Source: Apostichopus californicus (taxonomy: Eukaryota > Echinodermata > Holothuroidea > Aspidochirotida > Stichopodidae). Taken from it: a stretch of 64,000 nucleotides of DNA. The DNA lies in assembly GCA_020650975.1 (NCBI GenBank), contig JAIPMN010006291.1, forward strand, positions 1 through 64,000, written 5' to 3'. A program made the position numbers and the translations under genes. Each line of letters starts with the position of its first letter. Position 1 is the first letter of the stretch. Shown here one piece after another: positions 48,918 through 60,492 of this stretch. Below the pieces are notes generated by a model. It saw only the letters and a list, made by a program, of their open reading frames with translations, did not search any database and was not told where the DNA came from.

Positions 48918-50430
48918 GAAAATACTCTCAAAATCATGTATTAAAAGTCAATCATTTTGATCAAACTATGCAGCTTTGTGATAGCATCATCGTTATTCTG
49001 AGGCTTAAAGTACTGTGAGTAGTCTTACAATTAAATGCAATTTTGACAATTTTGTTGCACATACTGAATAATGTTGCCTTTTGCCTTTTGTTGTTGTTGT
49101 TTTTAGTCAAACTGTGGCTAAGGATCAGTGAGTATTAAACAATTCCATTCAATTCCAACAATTTGTTAGACATAGTACTGGCATTCTTTATGTTTCATTT
49201 CAAATAAAAGTTGAAATTGCGAAGATTTTGGGATTCACTTTTAACATGTGATATAGTGTAGCTCTCTTTCAAAGTGTTTGAGTGACAGAAAGAAGGCAGA
49301 TTATAGCAGATAGATATGTATTTTAGCTTGAACGTGAGTAGCCATTACTTGACTTTTTATTGCTAGAATATTTTAGGGCTACGAATGCTGATAAAATGAC
49401 TTATTTCAGAAACAGCTGTTTAACGTCGGCATCAGTATAAAGTTAGATTGTTCCTCAGGCTTCCGTGGAGCAAATTCTTTCAGTCAAAGTTTTGAATTAT
49501 TTTCAAATACAATAAAATTTAATCAACAGATTGGAATCATTCCAAAGTCATAAGATTGCCTTTGAATGTCCTTCATACTCGGAATACGGATGTCAGGAAA
49601 GTTAGCTGGAATTTTATTATTAGCTGGAAATTATAGTGGCCTTGCATTGTGTTTATATCTACAGTGGGTGTGTTATACAATTTGATTGGCTTAAGTGCAG
49701 GAAGTAAGTTTTTGACAGGTCTTGTAAGTTTTACTCTCTGTTTTTTTTTCCCTCCACTTTTTGTCAAACCTTGAAGTGTGTCAGTTTCTGAAAGTGTGAA
49801 AATTCTACCCCACCACAATTTAATAGAAAACTTTATGTACTTATATGTGGTAAGACTCACATATTTTCATACAGTTTTCACAGTTTATTCATTCTAGAGA
49901 TATAATTTGGTTAATACTGACAACTTATTGCTTCCTACATGTTTTTATTTTATTTACTTATTATTTTATTTTATTTTTTTTAAATATATTTTTATTATAT
50001 TTTTTGGCCAGACTATTGAGCAGAACCCTTTTACCCAGAAACTGTTTACTAAGAAACTGTTTAAACTTATAATTCCAAGGATATCCTACCACTATGAAAT
50101 GAGCGGAAGTTAAGGGAGAAAAAAAATGTAGAAAATGGTTTCAATAATTTTCTTTGACCTTGTTTATTTTTTTTCCCCACAATCCAACAATAAAATGTAA
50201 TAAGAGTGTGATTCGTTTGCTTCACTATGGTAAACGGCTAATATGAAAATATGAAGGAAAAAAGTATGGATCATCATTACCAATTTGTTTAATTTTTTAT
50301 TTTTTTTTAAAATCAAATGTAATCAATTATTCTGTCTAAATCTTCAGTTCTGTGAAGAGACCTAAAACAGATTCTTATGATATATTTAAGTCGCGAATTA
50401 GGACTTCCTTAGAGGCTGAAGGTTAACCAT

Positions 50431-50743
50431 GAGCGTGGTGGCCAATTGGCTAAGGCGTCGGACTCGTGATCCAAGGATTGCTGGTTCGATTCCTGCCTAG
50501 TTCATTACATTGTGTCCTTGGGCAAGATGGTTTATCTCAATTGCCTCTCTCCACCCAGGGGTTAAATGGGTACCTGTGAGGTAGCTTGTCATTGGGCGTA
50601 GTATATAACTGCTGCCGACTGGAGGGATTGTCTCTGGGACAGGTTATCATTGACCAGGGGTAATATAACGTCTGTAAAGCGCTTTGAGACCTATGGCTGG
50701 TATAAAGTGCAATATATAAAGCAAATATTATTATTATTATTAA
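50431..50743 (+). mobile_element. SINE family A, copy 3 (full length)
   Basis: The head is GAGCGTGGTGGCCAATTGGC (A box region), with anticodon loop CTCGTGA and B box GGTTCGATTCC (50482-50492). The body shares CATTGTGTCCTTGGGCA and CTCTCTCCACCCAGG with copies 1 and 2. The 3' end has TGTAAAGCGCTTTGAGACC and a GTGCAATATATAAAG tail followed by (ATT)n. The tail style is like the 3' ends that many animal SINEs share with CR1/L2-type LINEs. This is the best-preserved copy. Confidence 0.93.
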
Positions 50744-53700
50744 TTTACCACCAAAGATCTGCTATGATTTAAATTTTCTATATCTAGCTATGCAGATTTA
50801 TTTTCAGTAGATAAAACACTTTTTTTAACAGTTTTTCCTTTCTCTCTGGGATTCTAATTCATATAATACATCGCAATCTTAATCTGAGAAATATGTACTT
50901 GGGTAGCTGGTGTCGTGGTAAAAAAAATTGACTTGAAGTTGGCAGCCGTATACAGACTGCAATCTGTTTAATATAGGAAAGTTGATTCTATAATCACACT
51001 GAAGTTACAGTGAAGAAAGGTATATAATTTGCATTGTAAGGTATTCCCCTTCCCAAAGGAATAAGTTCCCTTGGAAGAATGTTCATTTTATTTTTTGAAA
51101 TCTGTGTATTATTATCTGCTTGAGAATTGCAACAAGATACAAGAAGGAATAGTTTGAAAGGTTTTTAATCAAATAATTATACTTAATTACTGAAATGAGT
51201 TAAAAAAAAACATGGAACTACCAGTAGACTGCAAAGGTGTAAGTTTCTCAAATCTTTTTTCTCATCTAAACATTTGTTGCAAGCAGTTCTGTAATCTGCC
51301 AGGAATTCAGTGGGAGCAGTGAGCGTGGTAGATCTCTTCCTGTGACAATTGTGTATTGAAGTTTCCACATATTCTGTATAAGAAAAGGCTAGAAGTTGGC
51401 AATTAAGGTAGCAGATTATAACCTTTATTCCGTTCCTTTAACTCAGACGCATATAAGCCACACATTGGAAATTTGCACTGTCTTCATTGAAAAAAGTCAC
51501 TACCCTGTCCAAAAACGTCATCAAATCATCAGTATTTAAAAAAGTACTCTAATTTTTGGAGTTGCGAAAAGATTTTAGAAGGTAAACAACAAAGTTTTGG
51601 ATGAAAAAAAGAAATTGCTGATATTTGTGGAAAACATCTTGAATAAAAATTACTTCAAAAGTTGGAAAATATAACATGATTTTGCAATTAAAACACCCTT
51701 ATTAATCATATGTAAACATTTCTCAAATGGGGATACCTCCTCCCAATTGACCCGTTACCATGGCCACAACGTCTGCCATTGGAGGGTCGCCAAGGTGATG
51801 AAGGTGAAAATCGGGGTCACCAAGGAAACAAGGGTTGGATACAAAGGCACTAAACTTATGTTGCTCTTATCTATAGTCCAGTCGATAGAGGTGGCAATAT
51901 TAGAAATATATTATATAAGAAACTGCAAGATCTGCTAGAATCTGTAATGTCTTAGGCTGAATTCTAGTCGTGGATGTCTATTCTATTCGGATTGAACTGA
52001 AACAGCATTTTGTGTCGGTCAACGCATTTTTAGGAATCAATTACCAAGTGTTTTTCAAAGTAAGGTAGAAAGTGGTCAGAGTAAAACAAACACCTCCTAG
52101 ATGTTGACAAATAAGCGAGGGATGACTGGTTGAGCCACTGATCAACTTGATGTGATCTTTGACAATAACAACGATTCATATCAGATCTCATAGTATTTGA
52201 ATCACAAGACTCAAGCAAACTGGGAAATTTCAAAAGGTTGGATATTTGAAATGACAGTAAACTACCTTGTTTTGCGATTTTAATATCAAAAAGCATTGAA
52301 AGTTTGATTTCTGTTGCAAAAAAAAGAAGAGCAAACTCAAATTTATGCAGGTATTATATAAGCTACATGTAGATTGATGCATATCGTAAGAATTATGATT
52401 TAGAACCATGACCCACAAACTATGGGCCACGTAACCCGAAAGTGGATGACGAAACATTTTCTGTGGATAACAAGATTTTTCCAGACATAAACAATTTATC
52501 TACAGATTCGGGAGTTAAACAGACAAAAATCAGTTTCAGATATATTTTCAACAGAAAAGGTCCACAGCTTAAATTGACAAATTCTGAGCTTTGAATCTGT
52601 AGTGTGGGGGTCTGGTGGTTCCTGGATCAGGCCTCATAGAAGATTCTATTTAGCGTGGACCTAAGAGTTCACAGACCGCTGAATTAGAAGAATAAAACAG
52701 ATTTAGGGAGCTTAATATGTTCTTTTTTATTTTCTCACCTTTGATTGAGTTGTTTTAACATACTCTTTGAACTTGAATTGGTATTATTTGTAAATGGCAG
52801 AAGACTTACGTGTGATCTATTATTTGCTGGCACTATACACATGAAGATTAAAAAAAAAATTAATAACAAAACCACAAGCAATTATATGAGATGGCAGCTG
52901 AATGGCTGCATTGAATTTTTCATAATAGAAATATTAGCGATTACAAATTGAATTCACCAGGCCTCATCTCTGAGAAGTAGTGTGTAAACCATTGCAAGAC
53001 TACGTAGAGCATGGTCTGTTTTATTAGCCTTTGGGCAGTGCTGCATGCCTTAAAAAAGATCAAAGATTGTTTACAAATGAAATTTTCTAAATCTTTATAT
53101 CTGGTTGAGAGTTATTGTTAGAGTACAACTCTGTTTAATCCATTCATTCAATACCCATTGGGCGTATTTAGAGATACTTTTTGGCTAAAATTAGAACTAC
53201 TTATTAGATTTCTTTTGAATTAACAGTTGGTTCACCTCATTGTTGTAATCATACCGTTGTAACTTGAATGGAGTATTTTTTTTTTCGTTTCGGTTTTCAA
53301 TTATATAAGGAAATGGGTCTAAGGAAGAAGAAATACTGCAGGTATATTTGATTTTGATCTTCGAAAGGTCGTCGGCATGGAAGTGATGGCTGCAAAGTTA
53401 AATAGTGTCAACAAATGTATCATCTTATCTGTTGGGATAAGGCATTTGAAATATTTGATGGTAAATTTTGCATTGAATTTGGCATGATCTGATGTTACAC
53501 CCATGCTGTCATTAAATGGAAAAAGATGTACATACCTGAGCGGGTTAACTGCCTCTACAGTTAACGGATAGATTGTAACAGGAATGATGGATTTTTAGGC
53601 AAAAACTTCAAAGGTTTACAATAATAAAAAATAAAAAAAACACTTACATTAACTTTTGTTGCCTTGCACAATTTCCTATATTAAATGGTTTCTAACTTCT

Positions 53701-54007
53701 TTAAAGTCGAAAACAAACAAATTGGATAAAACCTGATTTAGATCAAATATGTTTTGAATAGATTTAGGATTTTTTTCAGTCTTGTACTGAAAATATTTAT
53801 GTCTCTAAGGTCAAACACCAGACTTGTGATGAGACTGTAGTCATATTAATAATATTCTAGCATGGTTGCCATGGACTGCACTCATCCTTATGGATCAGTA
53901 CTAAATTGTATGTGTACTCCTACTTGTACTCTGGGCAATTTCAATAGTAGCATAGAAACTAGTACAACATTTATGGTAAGTATGATACTCGTACATGCTT
54001 AGAGACT
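50744..54007. other. Intronic sequence, no gene recognised
   Basis: About 3.3 kb of AT-rich sequence with scattered short homopolymers. No element or exon recognised. Confidence 0.5.
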
Positions 54008-54240
54008 TGTACTCATACTCATATCAAGAGGAATTCTACTTATACTCATACCAAGGGGAATTCTACTTATACTCATATCAAGGGGAATTCTACTTGTACT
54101 CATACTTATACCAAGGGGAATTCATACTCATACCAAGGGGAATTCTACTTGTACTCATACTCATACCAAGGGGAATTCATACTCATATCAAGGGGAATTT
54201 TACTTGTACTCATACTCATATCAAGGGGAATTCTTCTTGT
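54008..54240 (+). repeat. Minisatellite, 27/33-bp unit, eight copies
   Basis: Unit TACTCATACCAAGGGGAATT followed by CTACTTA. Some copies carry an extra six-base TACTCA. All lengths are multiples of three, giving a repeated YSYQGEFYL frame that runs into flanking sequence (53995-54414). This is repeat-derived. A looser TACTCA-rich patch also occurs at 27698-27776. Confidence 0.9.
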
Positions 54241-56741
54241 AATTGTATTCATGCTGTTGCACTCATTCTACAAGTCTGTCAGATATGGACACAGTGTAGA
54301 ACATGTCTACTTGAGTACAAGATATATTGTCTGTTTGCTGCATTAGTTGGCTCAACAGATTTTAGCAATACATATGTAATGCATGTATTTCAAGCTTGTT
54401 TCATAATTGCCTGAATGGATGTAAATAATATGGATACAACATATATATGTATAATGTCATAATGTAATACATGTATGTTCAGTTTTTGTTGATATGTTTC
54501 AACAGATATTAATAAAACAAGTACAGAATTTCCCTGAGACTTCCTCACTGCCCTAGTTCCCACTGAAAGCTGTCGATATTTGTCAAGTATCTTTTAAAAT
54601 GTCAGTGTATGCTATATGTTGGATCCGTAAATCCTGGATACCAACGATTGCAGAGCAATAGTTTGTATTGACAAAACCCACTGTATGATCATAGATGTCA
54701 GTGCTGCAAAAAACAGAATAATGTGTCATATTTAAGCTTCTAAGGGCTTGTGTGACACATTTTATCGTAAGTTCTGTCAAAACAATCTGTCCACATCGGC
54801 CATGGTTGTATTAGTTTGATCCTAAGCTTATCTTGTCATGCTTCATTATGCATGAGATGAATGCATCAGAGTTAAAGAGGAACTGCCAACATTTGTTATT
54901 TTAAAAAAATTTCCCTTGTTGTCTTTTTCCGAATATTTTGGAAATCAACATAATTTACAAAGTGGAGGATGGTAAAGAAGAAATTGCAATGCAAGAATAA
55001 TGATTAATGCTCTTCTTTTATAATGAGCAAAATCTTAACTGAAATTTTCATCCTTAATTGCAATTTAGCTGAAATGATTTCCTTTATTACATCATTTGTT
55101 CTGCATTCTCACAGTTAGCAAATATCAAAAATTGAAAACTTGCATTTTGCTAAACAAACATGCAAACGGAAAGGAAAAGAGAAACATTCGCCTTATCGTA
55201 CAAATGTTCCATGAAGTGAGGCGGGGAGGATATATGAACCTTGCTTCCTCAAAGGTTGTTTATCAAATGATAGCAAATATTTTATAGAAACAAATAAATT
55301 TAAACTTCTTCTTCTTCTGACAAATGTTTCCATTAATTGATAATTTGTCAGATCAGAAATGAAAGCATTATTAATTGTGAATAATTCTGTAATTTAGGTT
55401 ATCTTAACATTAGTAATGCAGTAATAACCATATTCATGGAATGTAAACTACATGGTTATGGGAAGCGTCACCATGGCAACTGTTGTATAATTTGAATGTA
55501 TACTTGATGTGTCTGCCCTTTGACACTGAGTATTTTGAACGGCCATAATATGACGACCCCAAAAATGATCATCAAAGGTAGATGAACGTATATGTTATTC
55601 GACAATAAAAGGAATTTTTGTTTTTCTGAAATATGTCATTGTTTGCCAGTACGTGGTAATGTCCCTACCCTTATGAATATTCATCATATGGAACCCATTT
55701 TATATATAACTATCAATAGCAATCAAGCAAAGATAAGACTGATCTACTATTACTTGACAATAAGACAGTTCTTATAGTTTAATTATATAGTACAAACTGT
55801 AAATTTAATAGCATAATTGTAAAAGTGCCTACCTCTTTAATATCTTTCATCTATAACTTTTAATGCTCATTACTACAGTTACAGGTACATAGCATATATT
55901 ATACAATATTGTACTTGGACCATTGCCAAAAATATATGAAAATAAATATGATGTATTGAGAGAACAGGTTTGCAATACTCATTTTGTTGATCAGTTTTGA
56001 ATGAAAGTGTTCAAGGTGTATAGAACAGGTATGCAATGGCCGTTACTTGAACATATTGTAAGATAATTGGCAATTGATTGGTCATTCGGTTATGAAGATG
56101 AGAAATATTTTATGAATTACAAGACCATCAAAAGTACTCCCAGTCTTCAATAAAATGATGTTTAATCTTCACTTAGTTCGCTCGTCACTTAATTACCTGT
56201 CTTCTCACAACAACTGCACACTCGCTCTACCGTTTCTAGAGTGACCTCGTAACTTTTGACACTGATGACCTCCCCTGTCGACCAAATCACCTCCTGTCAA
56301 CCTACCTCCTAATTCTATCACTTAAAGTATATAGTTGTGTACTCTGTAGAGTTGTCAAGATCTTCTAGCGTCCATTAACACTAGTATATCTGCAGTGCAG
56401 TATAATAGCAGTGGGAAACTACAACAGTGTATATCAATCAGTTCACTTGAAGTTGTAAATTTAAAAACTTTGAAAGTTTAATTCACCAGGAACCAGGAAG
56501 TACAATAACGAGTTATAAGAAAACTGTTTAATCAAGAACTCCATCCCAAGGGATAGGTTTTTTTTTGTTGCTTTTATTATGTTACCATAAAACTTTTGAC
56601 TGATCGAGTTTCCAGCTTACAGGTAATGACTATGTTTCAATATTCATGTACGTCTGATTTATTCCAATGTTAATAGTTTTTGATCTGTATAAATTTTTCG
56701 AAGACTAGCAACGGTTCTTTTTTTTCTTTTTCTACTGACAG
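54241..56741. other. 3' end of neurexin intron 1
   Basis: About 2.5 kb without recognised repeats or exons. The last 40 bases form a strong polypyrimidine tract (56718-56736) before the acceptor. Confidence 0.55.
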
Positions 56742-57046
56742 AACGGCAAGCCATATCCTGCACATTTGATGGAAACTCCTACATCAGCTACAGCCTGCAG
56801 AGGCAGGCGATAGATAACGAGGATGACGATATTTACTTCCAGTTTCGAACAGGCCATCCCAACGGTCTCATCCTTCACGCCGGGGAGAGTAACGATTTCA
56901 TGTATGTAGCCCTGGTGAAGGGGCTGCTAGAGGTAGCTGTCAATTTAGGGACCGGAGAATTTAGAGTTAAGGTCAGCCCCAATCAAGGGGAGAGCTTCTA
57001 CGACAACGAATGGCACAAGGTTAAGGTCATACGAAGACGAACTAAT
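56742..57046 (+). CDS. NRXN: Alpha-neurexin exon: first part of LNS2
   Basis: The exon adds two bases that complete a split Glu codon and 101 full codons. It encodes the first two-thirds of an LNS domain. Visible are the opening strand ISCTFDGNSYISYSL, the IYFQFRTGHPNGLILHAG core, the strand FMYVALVKGLLEVAVNLGTG and NEWHKVKVIRR near the end. These align with LNS2 of vertebrate alpha-neurexin (for example YIATFKGSEYF, GLMLHTG, WHDVKVTRN). The acceptor is CTACTGACAG and the donor is GTAAGT after Asn, phase 0. The break falls where vertebrate splice site 2 lies. LNS2 is part of the alpha-specific ectodomain. Confidence 0.94.
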
Positions 57047-57977
57047 GTAAGTTTATGACGTATGTTGAGAACTTACGTTAGTAACTGTCCCAAGACCAAT
57101 GATATAAAAAAGCATGACAGATATTTATATATGTAGTCACTGAAAATTGTATCTTGAAAAGAATGTGGAGTTTGTTCGTAAATGGTAGCGGTTCAAGAAT
57201 CGCTCTGAGAAGCAAATTTACATGACAATGAAAATATTAAAATGAGAGATGCGTTCTGTAAAAATTTGAACGATATGTGAAAACTTGAAGATTATAGCTT
57301 CAGTTGGTGACATTGCAGTACGTTTTCACACTTTCACAACTGGTATCGCTGTTAAACCTTCAGAAGCAGCAGCGCCTCCAATGGGGACATTGGAGGAGGC
57401 ACACGCCCCTATCCCACAAAATATGGTTTGGTGCCCCGCCCCCCCTTTCCCCATAATACAATTTTTCATGACATGCAAGAAAAAACATAAGCAGGAAGAT
57501 ACACTAATCTTTGACTTCTACTGACTGTAATTTACTAAGAACTGGAAACCAAATCCAAACAGCTTCAGAGGGCTTCGCCACCTTCACTCCAACCGGGGGG
57601 GGGCTTTATTGTGGGCCCCCTGGAACCCATACTGACATGGCCTCATGCTCATGCTGGTGTCTCTGGGTTGCATTACCTGCATTGTGTGCCTCCCATGATG
57701 CTTTCATTTTGATGTCGCCCCCCCCCCCTCCTTCCACCCACCCAACACTTCCGGATGTGTGGCGATGCCTATGCACAAAATTATTTCCTGTATTAAAATG
57801 GAAGGACATTGCTTTTGTTTCAGACACATATATGTCATTTGACACTAGGAATTCAAACTTTCCATGGTTACCAGTGAAATATTCATGTGTACATTACAAG
57901 CTGTAATATAAATCTACCTTATCTAGATATTTCTGTGAACAGTTATGGTTTGAGCAAGTTTAAACTTATCCTTACAG
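57047..57977 (+). other. Neurexin intron at splice site 2 (931 bp)
   Basis: The intron has GTAAGT and TTATCCTTACAG ends and phase 0. It separates VIRRRTN from IEVKVDD, exactly where vertebrate neurexins have alternatively spliced SS2 inserts. It holds C/G-rich patches (57361-57450 and 57590-57735) and long chance open frames on both strands. No convincing phase-0 symmetric cassette exon was found. One acceptor-like site at 57823 leads to a 50-nt segment that would break the frame. Confidence 0.8.
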
Positions 57978-58139
57978 ATAGAGGTTAAAGTTGATGACAC
58001 GTTACGGGCCGAGGACAGCACAGGCGGTTCTTTTGGCCGTTTAACAACCAGAGGAGAAGTTTTCATCGGAGGGGCACCAGAACCAGCGGAGCTGGTGGGT
58101 TCAACTGTCGGGGAGAACTTTTTTGGAAATCTTCAAGAT
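57978..58139 (+). CDS. NRXN: Alpha-neurexin exon: second part of LNS2
   Basis: Fifty-four codons, phase 0 at both ends. The peptide includes IEVKVDDTLRAED, RLTTRGEVFIGGAP and NFFGNLQD. In LNS domains these are the strand after the conserved WH, the F-[VI]-GG-x-P signature and the start of the closing G-x-[LI]-x-[DE] strand. It matches human NRXN1 at VTISVDG, FFYVGGSP and NNFMGCLKE. Here Asn replaces the Cys of that last motif. The donor is GTAAGTAAAT. The remaining domain and later exons are beyond the window. Confidence 0.93.
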
Positions 58140-58803
58140 GTAAGTAAATCTATTGCGAGCCATTTTAAAATGAAAGACTTACTTAGGCTTGAAAGGTTGG
58201 TTATTACTGTATGTGCTGTGTCAATTTAAGTCTTTGGAGAGATAGAATAGTCCTCAAAGATTTTTAAAACAACAGTAATGTTAATAGTTCACCACTTGAG
58301 AAAGTCAGTATTGTACAAATCATTGGAAAAAATGGTTTGCTGATGGTGTTAATGTTTGGTGTTAATGATTTGGCATTTCCCTGTGGTGTCATCTTGACAC
58401 TTTCTTCAGATCAAACTTTCTTCGCACAGACAGCCTCCCCGTAAGGAGCTGAACTTGCGACAATCTGTCATTATCATACAGAACTGTTTCACATGGCCTG
58501 GGAATATCTAGGATATTAGGAAAAGTGTTTGACAGCTTAATAAGATACTTCAAGAGGCAAAATGTAGAATGCAAAAATGGGGCCCATGCAGTGACATAAT
58601 TGTCTCCGAGCCCATGCAATCTGTCTCTCAATGCCACCTGATTATCAGGACATACTCTCTGGTGGGTAGCATCACATTCAAGAAGATTCCCATCAATAGT
58701 TACAAAAGTTCATGGAAAGTAATTTGACAATAAACCTTCTCAAGGGAAGGTCCGAGAGGATGTTTTTAAATAGTGGTTATCTGTCATTTTGTATACTTGA
58801 GGG
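58140..58803. other. Start of the next neurexin intron
   Basis: Begins GTAAGTAAAT. No exon or element recognised up to the hAT MITE. The intron runs at least to the window end, as no further neurexin exon was recognised. Confidence 0.6.
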
Positions 58804-59071
58804 CAGGCGTGTAGCGAGGAATTGCTAAGGGTAGCGCCACCATGATTGGCGCGAAGGGTACAAGAAAAGTTTGGCTGAAAATGCCTCCCAGATCGCTGGA
58901 AATGGCACTTCCAAGGCCTTGTGAGTTGCATCTTAGTATTTTCTCTTTTGAAATTACTAGCGATATCATAAACACATACAAAAAAAATATGCTCAAGGGG
59001 GGGGGGGGGGGGGGGGGNNGGGGGGGGGGGCGGCTGCCCCCTTCGCCCCCCCCCCCTTGGCTAGGCGCCTG
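58804..59071. mobile_element. hAT-type MITE, copy 3
   Basis: Termini CAGGCGTGTAGCGAGG and CCTTGGCTAGGCGCCTG are imperfect inverted repeats around 268 bp. A perfect 8-bp target duplication CTTGAGGG lies at 58796-58803 and 59072-59079. The interior is close to copy 2. A G-run of about 30 is broken by two Ns (59018-59019), so true length is uncertain. The hairpin GCGCCA-TTGGCGC seen in copy 1 is also here (58834-58852). Confidence 0.93.
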
Positions 59072-59079
59072 CTTGAGGG

Positions 59080-60251
59080 AACACATGGCAGTAATGGTAA
59101 CCACCGTGGAAAGTATTTAGTCGGTGGTGGGATCTTGGGCTGTGTATTTTGATATAATGAGCATCATCCTGCCCCACACATATACTTGCGATAAATATTC
59201 CTCCAAGGTTCTTGATTAAAGGTTCTTGTTTCTATCTTTAACTCTCCTATGAAAATAAATCAAGGAGGGACCCAGCAGGGGGAAACTGCCAGCCGCATGA
59301 AATTTACTGTATCAGCTTATTCTCTTCATTCCAAAGTTTTTACGCGGCCGTATACATACCCCGAGTAATCTCAGAGCTGCAACATAAATCCAGCTTTAGA
59401 TTTGTTTGGAAAAGTTTCTGGATGAGTTAATACGTTTCAAAGTTAATCCACTCTCTTCCATAAACAGTAACCGGTGATACGGCTTAAAAACACTCTCCAC
59501 GCCGCCGCGACAACACTCGCAGGACAGCTGATCCTTCATCCTGCTAACTGCTTGTTTGTAACTGTTGACCTTATTAGGTCATTCATCAAATAAAGTTTGC
59601 TGTATCCACCTGCAGTAAATTTTGAAAGCCGTTTGTGCGGTTTGGGGTGGTTTAATGGGTGTACAGAAAAGAGAAGGAAAAAAAAACCCCGATAAGAGCC
59701 AGGCAATTGATGAGCTTTCTGTGATGTGCCTTCTCGCAGACTGTTCATTGATATATCTTGCACCAGACATGTTTATGAATTCACTTAATTCCACTTTTTG
59801 TTTTTTTGTTTAGTTTTGACGTCTTCCTGATTGCCCAGACTGTGAGAGAGTTTGTGGGAGTCTCCTAGTTAGGCACTGGTAACAGCTGAGTTTGGCATTG
59901 AAAAGTATCAAAGTAGTACAAACATCAGTCGCAGTACAAGAAATAAAGCAGTAAAACAGCTCACTTTTAGTTGAGCGCAATTGGAAGATGAAGATCACAA
60001 GAGAATCTTTGAAGCTAAACCTATAGTTAGAGGAAAAGCTCTCACTTCCAGTACTGAGATATTCCCCCAAAAACTGGGTTGGAAGAAGGAAATTAACACG
60101 AAAATAACCAGCCTCATTCCACCCTCCCCTCACCTTCCCAATTTTACATGATATGTCATTATTTATGTCTTTTATCATGCAAACCAGGAACTCCTAAAGA
60201 AATGATTTTATGGCATCCAGTTGCTTCTCGAGAGATTAATCCACAAATGTG
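59080..60251. other. Intronic sequence, no gene recognised
   Basis: About 1.2 kb. A CpG-richer segment lies at about 59455-59525. A 122-codon minus-strand frame (60178-59810) has no recognisable domain. Confidence 0.45.
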
Positions 60252-60492
60252 TGGAGTGTAATAGCTCAGTGGTTAACGCCGGTGCCTTCCAATCATAAGG
60301 TCCTGAGTTCAAGTTACTCTACGTTAATGTATGTCGTCCAGTTACAGAGTTGTTGACAATTGACAATTCATAATCATGGACGTTAAAAATGAATGTAAGA
60401 GACTGACTTCGGTCAGCTTGGGGCTTTGATAAGTGGCAATCAGGCTTCTTCGTGAGTTCCTGCTTGCAGGAGGATCTAAGATACATACATAC
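60252..60492 (+). mobile_element. SINE family B, copy 3
   Basis: Plus-strand copy. The A box region is TAGCTCAGTGGTTAACGCC and the B box is GAGTTCAAGTTAC (one or two bases off consensus). The TTGACAATTGACAATT segment is present. The hairpin CTGACTTCGGTCAG is at 60403-60416, followed by the GAGTTCCTGCTTGCAGGAGG block and an (ATAC)n tail. It also forms CCTGCTTGCAGG, a local palindrome. Confidence 0.93.

Larger units (their letters stand above)
44605..50430. other. Intronic sequence, about 5.8 kb
   Basis: Mostly AT-rich unique sequence. It includes a CpG-richer stretch at about 44930-45340, a G-rich tract at 45484-45530, a GTT/ATT microsatellite near 45908-45945, a C-rich tract near 47760-47800 and the palindrome at 48881. 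No exon or known element recognised. Confidence 0.45.
3450..56741 (+). other. Neurexin intron 1 (53,292 bp)
   Basis: The intron begins GTAAGT after exon 1 and ends with TTTCTTTTTCTACTGACAG before the LNS2 exon. Both ends are phase 1, so direct splicing keeps the frame (split codon G|AA gives Glu). In vertebrate alpha-neurexins this interval carries the small alternative exons of splice site 1, which would be phase-1 symmetric. I could not recognise any by eye, but microexons cannot be excluded. The interval is filled mainly by unique AT-rich sequence, SINEs, MITEs and minisatellites, listed separately. Confidence 0.85.

Noticed and set aside
53995-54414. A 139-codon frame with repeats YSYQGEFYL
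   Set aside because: Fully explained by the 27/33-bp minisatellite; no signal, domain or splice support.
57824-57873. Possible SS2 cassette exon after TTGCTTTTGTTTCAG
   Set aside because: The segment up to the nearest donor-like GTGAAA is 50 nt, which would shift the phase-0 frame.
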